Shown here one piece after another: positions 8,562-16,800 of a DNA stretch of 35,620 nt. The DNA is from Planctomycetales bacterium (GTDB lineage: Bacteria; Planctomycetota; Planctomycetia; Isosphaerales; Isosphaeraceae): assembly GCA_027459775.1 (NCBI GenBank), contig DAIDHE010000399.1:1-35620 (forward strand). Direction: 5' to 3'. The notes beneath the pieces were generated by a model that worked only from the letters and a program-made list of their open reading frames with translations, was not told where the DNA came from and searched no databases. Position 1 is the first letter of the stretch. Every line of letters begins with the position of its first letter. The position numbers and the translations under genes were made by a program.

Positions 8562-9416
8562 TCATCCTAGTCCGGCGGCGATGCGGGCGGCGACCCGTTC
8601 GATGAGCCTGGCCAGGATGGGGGCGGCCTTGCGGCCGGCGTCGAGGACTTCGTCGTGGGTGATGGCCGCGGCGGTGACGCCCGCGGCCGAGTTTGCCACG
8701 AGCGCCAGCGCCAGAACCTCGATGCCCGCGTGGCGGGCCGTGATCGCCTCGGGAACCGTCGACATCCCCACGACGTCGGCCCCCAGGCCGCGCAGCATGC
8801 GGATCTCGGCGGGGGTCTCGTAGCTCGGGCCCGGAAGACACGCGTAAACGGCCGAGGCCAGGTCGAGCCCGATCCGCTTGCCCTCTTCCTTGACCGTGGC
8901 CCGCAGCCGTCTGGAATAGACCTCGGTCATGTCGGGAAACCGCGTCCCGAGCCGATCGTCGTTGGGGCCGCGGAGCGGGTTCGCACCCAGCAGGTTCAGA
9001 TGATCGGAAATCACGACCAGCATTCCCGCGCGCAGGTCGACCCGGATGCCGCCGGTCGCCGCGGTGAGGATGAGCGTCTTCACGCCCAGCCGCTCGATCA
9101 CCCGGACGGGGAACGTGACGGCCTCGAGGTCGTGCCCCTCGTAATGGTGAAACCGGCCCTGAAAGACGATCGCGCGCGCGCCCCCCAGGCCGCCCATGAG
9201 CACCTTGCCCTCGTGACCGGCCACGGTGGTCCGGGGGAAATGCGGGATCGCGGCGTAGGGAACCGCGAGCGGATCGGTCAGGCGATCGGCGACCACGGCG
9301 AGCCCCGAGCCCAGCACCACGGCCAGGTCGTGAGGCCCAGCGGCGTTCGATCGCAATAACGCGGCCGCCTCCTCGGCGCGATCGAAGAGCCCCAGGTTGT
9401 GCTCGGATAAGATCAT
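8562..9416 (-). CDS. punA: Purine nucleoside phosphorylase (trimeric, 6-oxopurine type)
   Basis: The enzyme splits inosine and guanosine (and deoxy forms) with phosphate into base and (deoxy)ribose 1-phosphate in the cytoplasm. The 284-residue length is normal for the trimeric class. Visible signatures are VVLGSGL (34-39, phosphate loop), GRFHHYEGH (87-95), LPGPSYETPAE (194-204), VGMSTVPE (216-223) and ANSAAG (241-246). E200 and N242 match the Glu/Asn pair that gives 6-oxopurine specificity in the human enzyme (E201/N243). The start chosen is the ATG at 9416, which overlaps the TGA of the upstream transporter gene as ATGA; a longer reading from 9437 would begin inside that gene. It ends 15 bp from the convergent repeat-protein gene, so no separate terminator is visible there. 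It is the last gene of the salvage operon. Confidence 0.93.
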   Translation of the reverse strand: MILSEHNLGLFDRAEEAAALLRSNAAGPHDLAVVLGSGLAVVADRLTDPLAVPYAAIPHFPRTTVAGHEGKVLMGGLGGARAIVFQGRFHHYEGHDLEAVTFPVRVIERLGVKTLILTAATGGIRVDLRAGMLVVISDHLNLLGANPLRGPNDDRLGTRFPDMTEVYSRRLRATVKEEGKRIGLDLASAVYACLPGPSYETPAEIRMLRGLGADVVGMSTVPEAITARHAGIEVLALALVANSAAGVTAAAITHDEVLDAGRKAAPILARLIERVAARIAAGLG

Positions 9417-10822
9417 ATCAAGATCCCTGCAATACACGCCGAGAGATAATTGGCGAGGGTTCCGGCCAGGAGCGCGCGCAGGCCCAGCCGGGCCAGGTCA
9501 TGCCGCCGTTCGGGGGCGAGCGCACCGATGCCGCCCAGCTGGATGCCGATCGAGCTGATGTTGGCGAACCCGCACAGGGCGTAGCTCGAGATCACGAACG
9601 AGCGGTCGATCAGCGTGTCCTTCATCTTGCCCAGGTCGTTGAAGGCGACGAGCTCGTTGACGACGGTTCGGGTGCCGAGCAGGGTTCCGACGGCCCGGCA
9701 GTCTTCCCAGGGGACGCCGAGCATGTAGGCCACCGGGGCCATCGCCCAGCCCAGGATGCCCTGGAGCGACGTGCCCAGCCGCGCGAGCCCCAGGTTGACG
9801 AGCGCGATCAGGGCCAGGAACGAGATCAGGATGGCGGCGATGTTGAGCGCGAGCTGAAGGCCGTCGCGGGTGCCGCGGGCGGCGGCGTCGAGCACGTTGG
9901 CGTCGCTCGAGATCTCGGCCGCGTGGAGGGATCCCAGGGTCTCGGGCGAGCCGGTCTCGGGCACGAGCATCTTGGACATCAGGATCGCGCCCGGCGCCGT
10001 CATGATGACGGCCGTCAAGATGTGGTGGGCCTGGACGCCGGCGGCGAAATAGGCCGCCATCACGCCCCCCGAGACGTGCGCCATCCCGGACGTCATGACG
10101 GTCAAGAGCTCGGACCGGGTCAGCCGCGGCAGATAGGGGCGGATCGTGAGCGGGGCCTCGGTCTGGCCCAGGAACAGCGAGGCCGCCACGTTGAGCGATT
10201 CGGCCCCGCTCGTGCCCAGGAACCTGGCCATCACGAATGCGAACCCGCGCACCACCCACTGCATCACGCCCAGGTGATAGAGCACCGCGAACAGGGCCGC
10301 CACGAAGATCACCGTCGGCAGCACGCGAAACGCGAACACGAACGCGGCTGGCCCTTCGGGGTCGACCAGCGGCCTGCCAAAGACGAACTCCGCCCCCACG
10401 AGCGCGCACCCCAGGATCGATTCCACCGCCTTGCCCGCCGACCGCAGCGCCATGATCCCCGCCGGCAAGCGCAAGACCGCGAGCGCGAACGCCCACTGAA
10501 GCACGAGGCCCCAGAAGACGACCCTGCGCGAGATCGCGCGGCGGTCGTCCGAGAGAAACACCGCCACGCCCAGGATGGCGGTCATTCCAAAAAGCCCGCG
10601 CAGGCGGTCGGCGAGATCGACGGGGTCGATCGATTCAGGCAGCGAAAACTCCTTCGTCCAGCGGCCGATCGAGATCTGATAGAACCGCCGGACCTCGACC
10701 GGCTGGACCGTGATCTTGGCCGGCGGCGCGGGGGGGGGCGGCGGGCGATCTTCGCGATCTTGCGCGCGGGCCGACTGCGCGGCCAGGATCAGGAAAAACA
10801 AGAGGGCGGGCGGAATTCGCAT
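9413..10822 (-). CDS. nupC: Concentrative nucleoside transporter (CNT/NupC family)
   Basis: A 469-residue inner-membrane symporter that should import nucleosides with Na+ or H+. Family motifs are clear: GQTEAPLTIRPYLPRLTRSE (219-238), the following GMAHVSGGVMAAYFAAG (246-262), TRTVVNELVAF (384-394, CNT 'NEFVAY' motif) and SYALCGFANISSIGIQ (412-427). Unlike NupC of enteric bacteria it begins with a cleavable-looking signal (MRIPPALLFFLILAAQSARA) followed by a proline-rich stretch (27-34) and about 45 polar residues before the first CNT helix, so a periplasmic N-terminal extension is likely. It sits 23 nt after deoA and overlaps the phosphorylase start by 4 nt, consistent with a single transcript in which imported nucleosides go directly to the two phosphorylases. 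Confidence 0.92.
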   Translation of the reverse strand: MRIPPALLFFLILAAQSARAQDREDRPPPPPAPPAKITVQPVEVRRFYQISIGRWTKEFSLPESIDPVDLADRLRGLFGMTAILGVAVFLSDDRRAISRRVVFWGLVLQWAFALAVLRLPAGIMALRSAGKAVESILGCALVGAEFVFGRPLVDPEGPAAFVFAFRVLPTVIFVAALFAVLYHLGVMQWVVRGFAFVMARFLGTSGAESLNVAASLFLGQTEAPLTIRPYLPRLTRSELLTVMTSGMAHVSGGVMAAYFAAGVQAHHILTAVIMTAPGAILMSKMLVPETGSPETLGSLHAAEISSDANVLDAAARGTRDGLQLALNIAAILISFLALIALVNLGLARLGTSLQGILGWAMAPVAYMLGVPWEDCRAVGTLLGTRTVVNELVAFNDLGKMKDTLIDRSFVISSYALCGFANISSIGIQLGGIGALAPERRHDLARLGLRALLAGTLANYLSACIAGILI

Positions 10823-10845
10823 CGAGCCTGGCTTTCCACGTGGGT

Positions 10846-12177
10846 TCAGGGACCGGAGGTTTTCGCGGGAGAGATCGCGATTCGTTCGACCATGAGGGGC
10901 GCGGGCTCGACCGCGTGATCGGCGATCTCGAACGCCTCTTGGATCAGCACCCGAGCCTCATCGAGCCGCGATTCGCCGTCATGGTGCAGCGTGCACAGGG
11001 GCTCGCCGGCGGCCACGCGGTCGCCGACTTTCTTGTGGAGCATCACGCCGACCGAGTGATCGACGCCGTCTTCCATGCGCGACCGGCCAGCGCCAAGAAG
11101 CACGGTCGCGTGTCCGATGGGTTTGGCGCGGGCGCGGACGACACAGCCGGAGCGCGGAGCGAGCAGGGGGGTCTGATGCCGCGCCCGCGGCAACAGCCCG
11201 GGGTCGTCGACCACCCGCGGGTCGCCCCCCTGGGCGGCGATCACCCGGCGAAAGCGCTCGAGGGCGGCGCCGTCGTCAAGCGTGCGCTGGCAGACCGCGC
11301 GGGCGGCCTCGATCGAGGGTTCGAGCCCCGCCATGAGCACCATCTCGGCCGCCAGCTCGAGCGAGAGCGTCATGAGATCGGCCGGCCCCTCGCCCTTCAG
11401 GCACGCCGCGCACTCGATCACCTCGAGCGCGTTGCCCACCGCCAGGCCCAAGGGCTCGTCCATCCGCGTGACCAGGGCCGTCATCCGTTTGCCCATGCGC
11501 GCGCCGATTTCACACATCGTTCGCGCGAGCTCTTGAGAACGCTCAAGCGTGTTCATAAATGCGCCGTCGCCGGTCTTGACGTCGAGCACGAGGCCGTCGA
11601 TCCCCTCGGCGAGCTTTTTCGACATGATCGAGGCCGCGATCAGTGGGATCGATTCGACGGTCGACGTGGCGTCGCGGAGGGCGTAGAGCTTTTTATCGGC
11701 GGGGGCGATCTCGGCCGTCTGCCCGACCAGGACCAGCCCGCATTGCTCGAGCACGCGGGCGTATTGATCGAGGTCGAGGTCGACGCGGAAGCCGGGGATC
11801 GATTCGAGCTTGTCGAGGGTTCCGCCGGTGTGGCCGAGCCCGCGCCCGGAGACCATGGGCACCATCACTCCGGCCGCCGCCGCGATCGGCGCCAGGATGA
11901 GCGACGTCTTGTCGCCGACGCCGCCGGTGCTGTGCTTGTCGATCTTGGGTCCGGCGATCCGCGCGAGATCGACCACGGTCCCGGAATGGAGCATCGCCTC
12001 GGTGAGCGCGACCGTCTCGGCCGGGCTCATGCCCCGCCAGTAGATCGCCATGAGGAGCGCCGACCACTGGTAATCGAGCACTTCGCGGGTGGCGATGCCG
12101 CGCACCATCCAGGCGATCTCGGCCGGCTCGAGCGGTTCGCCGTCCCGTTTTTTCCGGATGATGTCGGGGGCTCTCAT
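10846..12177 (-). CDS. deoA: Thymidine / pyrimidine-nucleoside phosphorylase
   Basis: The cytoplasmic enzyme phosphorolyses thymidine, deoxyuridine and, if the pyrimidine-general type, uridine. The 443-residue length matches the family. The start MRAPDIIRKKRDGEPL is typical; KIDKHSTGGVGDKTSL (78-93) forms the phosphate-binding loop and SGRGLGHTGGTLDKLE (110-125) is the family signature. The C-terminal domain contains the usual LPRARHQTPLLAPRSG strand and HKKVGDRVAAGEPLCTLH barrel-sandwich segment. Sequence alone does not separate thymidine phosphorylase (deoA) from the broader pyrimidine-nucleoside phosphorylase (pdp); the presence of upp next door would fit the latter as well. It lies 42 nt after upp. 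Confidence 0.92.
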   Translation of the reverse strand: MRAPDIIRKKRDGEPLEPAEIAWMVRGIATREVLDYQWSALLMAIYWRGMSPAETVALTEAMLHSGTVVDLARIAGPKIDKHSTGGVGDKTSLILAPIAAAAGVMVPMVSGRGLGHTGGTLDKLESIPGFRVDLDLDQYARVLEQCGLVLVGQTAEIAPADKKLYALRDATSTVESIPLIAASIMSKKLAEGIDGLVLDVKTGDGAFMNTLERSQELARTMCEIGARMGKRMTALVTRMDEPLGLAVGNALEVIECAACLKGEGPADLMTLSLELAAEMVLMAGLEPSIEAARAVCQRTLDDGAALERFRRVIAAQGGDPRVVDDPGLLPRARHQTPLLAPRSGCVVRARAKPIGHATVLLGAGRSRMEDGVDHSVGVMLHKKVGDRVAAGEPLCTLHHDGESRLDEARVLIQEAFEIADHAVEPAPLMVERIAISPAKTSGP

Positions 12178-12219
12178 GGCGTCTCTCGCGGTCCGACTCG
12201 CGTGGGGGCGATCTGGGAA

Positions 12220-12852
12220 TCAGTCGCCGGTGCTCTCGGTGTTGAACTGGCGGTCGCCGGCGTCGCCGAGCCCGGGGTAGATGAAGCCAATCTCATTCAA
12301 GCAATCGTCGATCGCGGCGACGTGGATCGACACGTCGGGCATTTTCGCGCGCATGGCGGCGACGCCCTCGGGGGCGGCGATGAGCGCGATGAGCTTGAGC
12401 CTGGGCACGCCGGCGGCCTTGACGACCTCGCAGGCGCGGATCGCCGAGCCCCCCGTCGCCAGCATGGGGTCGAGCAGAAGCGCCAGATTCATGCGCGGCC
12501 GGGGCGGGATCTTGTTGTAGTATTCACGGGGCATGAGCGTTTTTTCGTCGCGATAGAGCCCGACGTGCCAGACCTCGGCCTCGGGCAAGAGATCGAGGAT
12601 GCCCTCGGCCATCCCCAGCCCGGCCCGCAGGATTGGCACCACGCCCACGCGATCGATGAGCCGGGCGCCCTCGGCGACGCCCATGGGGGTCGTGACCTCC
12701 AGCTCTTCGGTGGCCAGGTCGGCGGTCGCCTCGTAGGCGAGCAGCCCGGCCAGAACGCGTACCAGCCGGCGAAAGTTCGCCGGCCGCGTCCCCACGTCTC
12801 GCAGCGCGGCGAGCGCCTGTTTCACGAGCGGGTGCTGGGACTCGGTGACCAT
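12220..12852 (-). CDS. upp: Uracil phosphoribosyltransferase
   Basis: The enzyme joins uracil to PRPP to give UMP, completing the salvage of uracil released by the pyrimidine phosphorylase. The frame stays open far upstream, but the start is the ATG at 12852: it gives 210 residues, the usual length, and has GAGGAG about 10 nt upstream. Motifs seen are GVVPILRAGLGMAEG (70-84), the PRPP loop LLLDPMLATGGSA (125-137) and the uracil-binding C-terminus GFIYPGLGDAGDRQFNT (189-205). It is the first gene of the leftward salvage operon and is transcribed divergently from the ECF sigma factor gene. Confidence 0.94.
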   Translation of the reverse strand: MVTESQHPLVKQALAALRDVGTRPANFRRLVRVLAGLLAYEATADLATEELEVTTPMGVAEGARLIDRVGVVPILRAGLGMAEGILDLLPEAEVWHVGLYRDEKTLMPREYYNKIPPRPRMNLALLLDPMLATGGSAIRACEVVKAAGVPRLKLIALIAAPEGVAAMRAKMPDVSIHVAAIDDCLNEIGFIYPGLGDAGDRQFNTESTGD

Positions 12853-13220
12853 GCGCGCGAGACTCCTCGAGCAAACGCCGGGCGTCGTCGCGGGGAGCGA
12901 GCCCGTTCGCGAAGCGGAAGACGACGCTGGATGCGGTTCATGGAAACGACACATCCTACACCAACCGCGGACCGCGGGGAGGATGCCGGCGGATTTTTCC
13001 ATGGGCTTCGGGGCCGGGTGCTCGTATCCTCGAGCGCGAACGGCCGGCCAGATCCTGCGCACGAGATGAGCCGTTACGGAACCCATCGCGGATGTTCGTC
13101 CGGTTGATCCACGATCGATTGGAGCCGTCCTGGGTGTGGTCGTGGGCCTGGGAGTGGGCCTCCGGCGAGTTCTTCTCCGATTCTCGGTCCTGATTTCCGG
13201 CGGGCGCGCGGATAACCTGT
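12853..13220. other. Divergent intergenic region (368 bp) between upp and ECF sigma gene
   Basis: The region should contain the promoter of the salvage operon (leftward) and of the sigma-kinase pair (rightward). It contains one copy of a dispersed repeat (12943-13000). An ECF-like GGAAC at 13078-13082 followed by CGTC at 13097-13100 was seen, but the 14-bp spacer is too short to be convincing. No tRNA or small coding region was recognised. Confidence 0.4.
12943..13000 (+). repeat. Dispersed ~55-bp intergenic repeat, copy 1
   Basis: The stretch starting gaaacgacacatcctacacc and ending in a T-run (about 12993-12998) aligns without gaps over about 50 bases with 19002-19051 at roughly 75-80% identity, counted by eye. 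The shared core reads ccaaccgc followed by a G/C-rich imperfect palindrome and then atttt. Both copies are in the same orientation and both are outside coding sequence apart from overlapping a stop codon in copy 2. The GC-rich dyad plus T-run could act as a rightward terminator, which would be odd here, between two divergent genes. Confidence 0.6.
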
Positions 13221-13871
13221 ATGGGAACCCACATGGACAAGATGCCCGGCGACGGCACCGACCCAATCGAGAGCCTTCGGGGCGGAGGCGGCGAGGCGCT
13301 CGCGAAGCTCTTCGCCGAGCACCGAGACCGGCTCAGGCGGATGGTGGAGCTGCGCATCGACGCCCGGCTGCGGTCGCGACTCGATGCGTCGGACGTCCTC
13401 CAGGAGGCGTATCTTGATGTCGCGCGCGACCTCGCCGCCTATTTGGCCGACCCCAAGCTCCCGCCGCTGCTCTGGTTGCGGCTGCACGTCGGCCGGCGTC
13501 TGACGACGCTGCATCGCCATCACCTGGGCACGAAAATGCGCGACGCCGGGCTGGAGATCGCGCTCTATCAGGGCGCATTGCCCGAGGCCAGCTCGGCCGC
13601 GCTGGCCTCGATGCTTCTGGGGCGGCACACGTCCCCGACCCAGGCGGCCGAGCGCGCCGAGCGGCTGCTGCGGGTCCAGGAGGCTCTCAACAGCCTGGAC
13701 CCGATCGACCGGGAGATGCTCGCGCTGCGGCACTTCGAGCATCTGGGCCGGGCCGAGGCGGCCCAGGTGCTGGGAATCACGCAAGAAGCCGGGTCGAAGC
13801 GGTACTTCCGCGCCTTGAAGCGGCTCAAGGACGCACTGGCGAGTCTACCTGGCGGCTGGGAGGGTCTCTGA
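13221..13871 (+). CDS. ECF-type RNA polymerase sigma factor (planctomycete subfamily)
   Basis: A 216-residue sigma-70 family protein with region 2 (about 20-90: LFAEHRDRLRRMVELRID, then LDASDVLQEAYLDVARDL, LLWLRLHVGRRL) and region 4 (about 150-212: ALNSLDPIDREMLALRHFEHL, EAAQVLGITQEAGSKRYFRAL). The RLRSRLDASDVLQEAYLD pattern and the insert between regions 2 and 4 fit the planctomycete-specific sigma subfamily. Such factors direct transcription of a regulon and are often encoded next to Ser/Thr kinases. No anti-sigma factor gene is present; the next gene, 2 nt downstream, is a giant kinase, so control by phosphorylation is the likely mode (inference). Starts at 13221 or at the ATG 13233 (M5) are both possible; neither has a strong ribosome binding site. 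Confidence 0.9.
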   Translation: MGTHMDKMPGDGTDPIESLRGGGGEALAKLFAEHRDRLRRMVELRIDARLRSRLDASDVLQEAYLDVARDLAAYLADPKLPPLLWLRLHVGRRLTTLHRHHLGTKMRDAGLEIALYQGALPEASSAALASMLLGRHTSPTQAAERAERLLRVQEALNSLDPIDREMLALRHFEHLGRAEAAQVLGITQEAGSKRYFRALKRLKDALASLPGGWEGL

Positions 13872-13873
13872 CG

Positions 13874-16800
13874 ATGTCCATGTTCTCGAGTTCCCGCGAT
13901 TACGGCCGGTTCGACGAGCTGGCCCAGGAATTCGCCGAACGTTTTCGCCGCGGGGAACGGCCGAGCTTGCAGGAGTACGTCGATCGCCTGCCGGAGATGG
14001 CCGACGAGATTCGCGAGATGTTCCCGGCCATGGTCGAGGTCGAGCGCGCCGACGGCGACGCGCGGGGCGACTGGGTTTCACCCCCGCCGCTGGCGCCGCA
14101 TCTCAGCCAGATCGGCGACTACCAGATCTTGCGCGAGGTTGGCCGCGGCGGGATGGGGGTGGTCTACGAGGCCGAGCAGATCTCGCTCGGGCGGCGGGTC
14201 GCGCTCAAGATCCTGCCCGCCCACGTCACGGGCGATCGCAGGGCCCTGGAGCGATTCCACCGCGAGGCGAAGGCGGCTGCGCGGCTGCACCACACCAACA
14301 TCGTGCCGGTGTTCGAGGTTGGGCGGGATCGAGACGTCAGCTTCTACGCCATGCAGTTGATCCAGGGCCAGGGACTCGACCAGGTGATCGACGAACTGCA
14401 GCGGCTCCGTGATCCAGGCCGCATCGCGAACGCAAATGCCGCGACCAGCCCTGAGAGTCTCGATCCGCCCGAGACTGGATCTCACGCTCGGCGGGCCGCC
14501 TCCGCGATCCTGAAAAAGCGTGACCTCACCCGGATGGCCGAATCCCTCCTGGGCGGCCGGATGCCGGCCGATGGGCTGGGATCGCCGGCGACCGGGTCGC
14601 TCGCGATCGACCTGCCGGCGGAGAGAGGGTTTGTCGCCACGGAACGATTTGACCTTGAGGCGGCCTCCAGTCAAGAGCCGGGGTTGACGGTGGGCGATCA
14701 TCCTCCGTCTGCGCCCGGATCCGCGTCGATCAGCTCGGCGGTGTTGCCCGGGGGTAAGCATGTGTCGGAGGTCGACACGACCGGCCGTCGCCAGCCGTTC
14801 TTCCGGAGCGTCGCCCAGATCGGCCGCCAGGCGGCGCAAGGGCTGGCGCACGCCCATTCTCGGGGGATCATTCACCGCGACATCAAGCCGTCGAACCTGC
14901 TCTTGGACACCGACGGGGTCGTCTGGATCACCGACTTCGGTCTCGCCAAGGCCGACGAGGACGGCCTGACGGCCAGCGGCGACCTCCTGGGCACTCTCCG
15001 CTACATGGCGCCCGAGCGGTTCCGGGGCGTGGGAGACGCCCGCGCCGACGTTTACGCCCTGGGTCTCACCCTCTACGAGCTGCTCACCCTGCGCCCGGCC
15101 TACGAATCGACCGACCGGCTGAAGCTGATCGAGAAGGTCAAGAACGAAGAACCGGTCCGGCCCCGATCGATCGACAGCCGCATCCCCCGCGACCTGGAAA
15201 CGATCGTGCTGAAGGCGATCGAGAAAGAGCCCGGGGCGCGGTACGCGTCGGCCGATGCGCTGGCCGAGGATCTGCGGCGGTTCCTGGCCGACGAGCCGAT
15301 CAAGGCGCGCCAGGTGAGTACCACGGAGCGGTACTGGCGGTGGGCGCGGCGCAATCCGGCGATCGCGGTTCTGGGCGGGGTGCTCACGGCGGTGCTGGTC
15401 GCCGTCAGCATTGGCTCATTGTCCGCGGCGACCTATTTTCGCGGTCTTGCGGAAAGCGAGCGACTCGCGAAGCTGCGATCACAGTTCGATAATAAGACCG
15501 CGATCGACGCCCAGAAACAGGCCATCCGCGAGCGCGACAGGTCGGGTCGGCTCTCGGCGGGCCTGGCGCTCGAGAAGGGAATCGCCCTGGCCGAGGAGGG
15601 CCACGCCGACCGGGGCTTGATGTGGATGCTCGAAGCCCTCAAGTCCGCTCCCGAGAGCGCCGAGGGTTTCCGGAAGGTGGCGCGCTGGAACCTGGGGGCG
15701 TGGCTGGGGCAGGTTCACAAGACGGTCAGAATCCTCGATCTCAGTGGCCGTCCCAAGTCCGCGTACCTCGACTTCAGCCCCGACGGAAAATCGTTCGCGA
15801 CGGCTAGCAATGCTCTTGATCAGTCGATCGCGACGCCAATCGAGCTCTGGGAAACCGCCTCGGGGCGAAGGCTCGCCTCGTTTCCCGCTGCTTTTGCCCC
15901 GTTCGCCTTCGGACCGGACGGAAAGATCCTGGTCGCCAATGCGGGCAACCGCGGGCGCCTCGTGGCCGTCGACCTGGCCACGGGTCGCGTGCGTTGGACG
16001 AGCTCGGAGTTACCCGGAGATTGGTCCGGAGGCTTCGCATTCAGTCCCGACGGTTCCACGGTTCTTGCGCCACGCGGTGACGACCAACACAACTGGTGGC
16101 TGTTTCGACTGGACCTCGCCACTGGCCGCCCGCGTGGAGAGCCCGTGCGAGGCCGGGCAGGCATGGCTGTCGCTCCCGACGGCGGAACCGCCGCCACCGG
16201 CCGATTCGAGAACGAGGAGCTGTTCATTGATCTGCTCGACCTGCCCTCGGGCCGGCGCAGGGCGTCATGGCGCGCCGGCGGTCAAGGCATCTTCATGTTG
16301 AGCTTGAGCCCCGATGGGAAGTCGCTGTTCGAAGGCAGTACTTTCGTCGACCGTGCCAACGTCCGCGGTCTCCGCGGATCGGGTCGGATCCTGGACATCG
16401 ATCTGGGAAGACCGACCGGTTCGCTCATGACCGGAGTGACTTCCGCCTGTTATAACCCCGCGGGCGATCGTGTTTTGACGGTGAATGACGGCCTGAGGCA
16501 GCTTCGTGACGCGGCTAACGGCCGGGTCTTGGGCTCAGGCTTTCATGAGGAGTTCATGGGCGGCCCCTTCCATTCGGAGGGTCGTCTCGTGCTGTCCGTC
16601 TCTAACAACACCGTCCGGTTGTTACAGGTCTCGGCGGATGCGGAGCCGGTTTCCGACGGCGGACCCGCCAAGTACGAGCCGGTGCCTGGAATCAAATCCA
16701 ACAATAAGTTTCGGGGCTCCTTCGCGATCTGGGCGGGGCTGCGGGCCGATGGGCGGATCGCCGTGTCGCTGGCCGAGGATGCAGGAGGACGAGAACGGAT

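Noticed and set aside
13078-13100. ECF-type promoter GGAAC...CGTC upstream of the sigma gene
   Set aside because: Spacer of 14 bp is shorter than the usual 16-17 bp and such pairs are frequent by chance in this DNA.
10840-13107. 755-codon plus-strand open frame over deoA and upp
   Set aside because: Antisense to two enzymes with complete family motifs; composition typical of a shadow frame.
12853-13266. 138-residue N-terminal extension of uracil phosphoribosyltransferase
   Set aside because: The extension is Arg/Pro-rich noise across the intergenic repeat; the ATG at 12852 gives the standard length.
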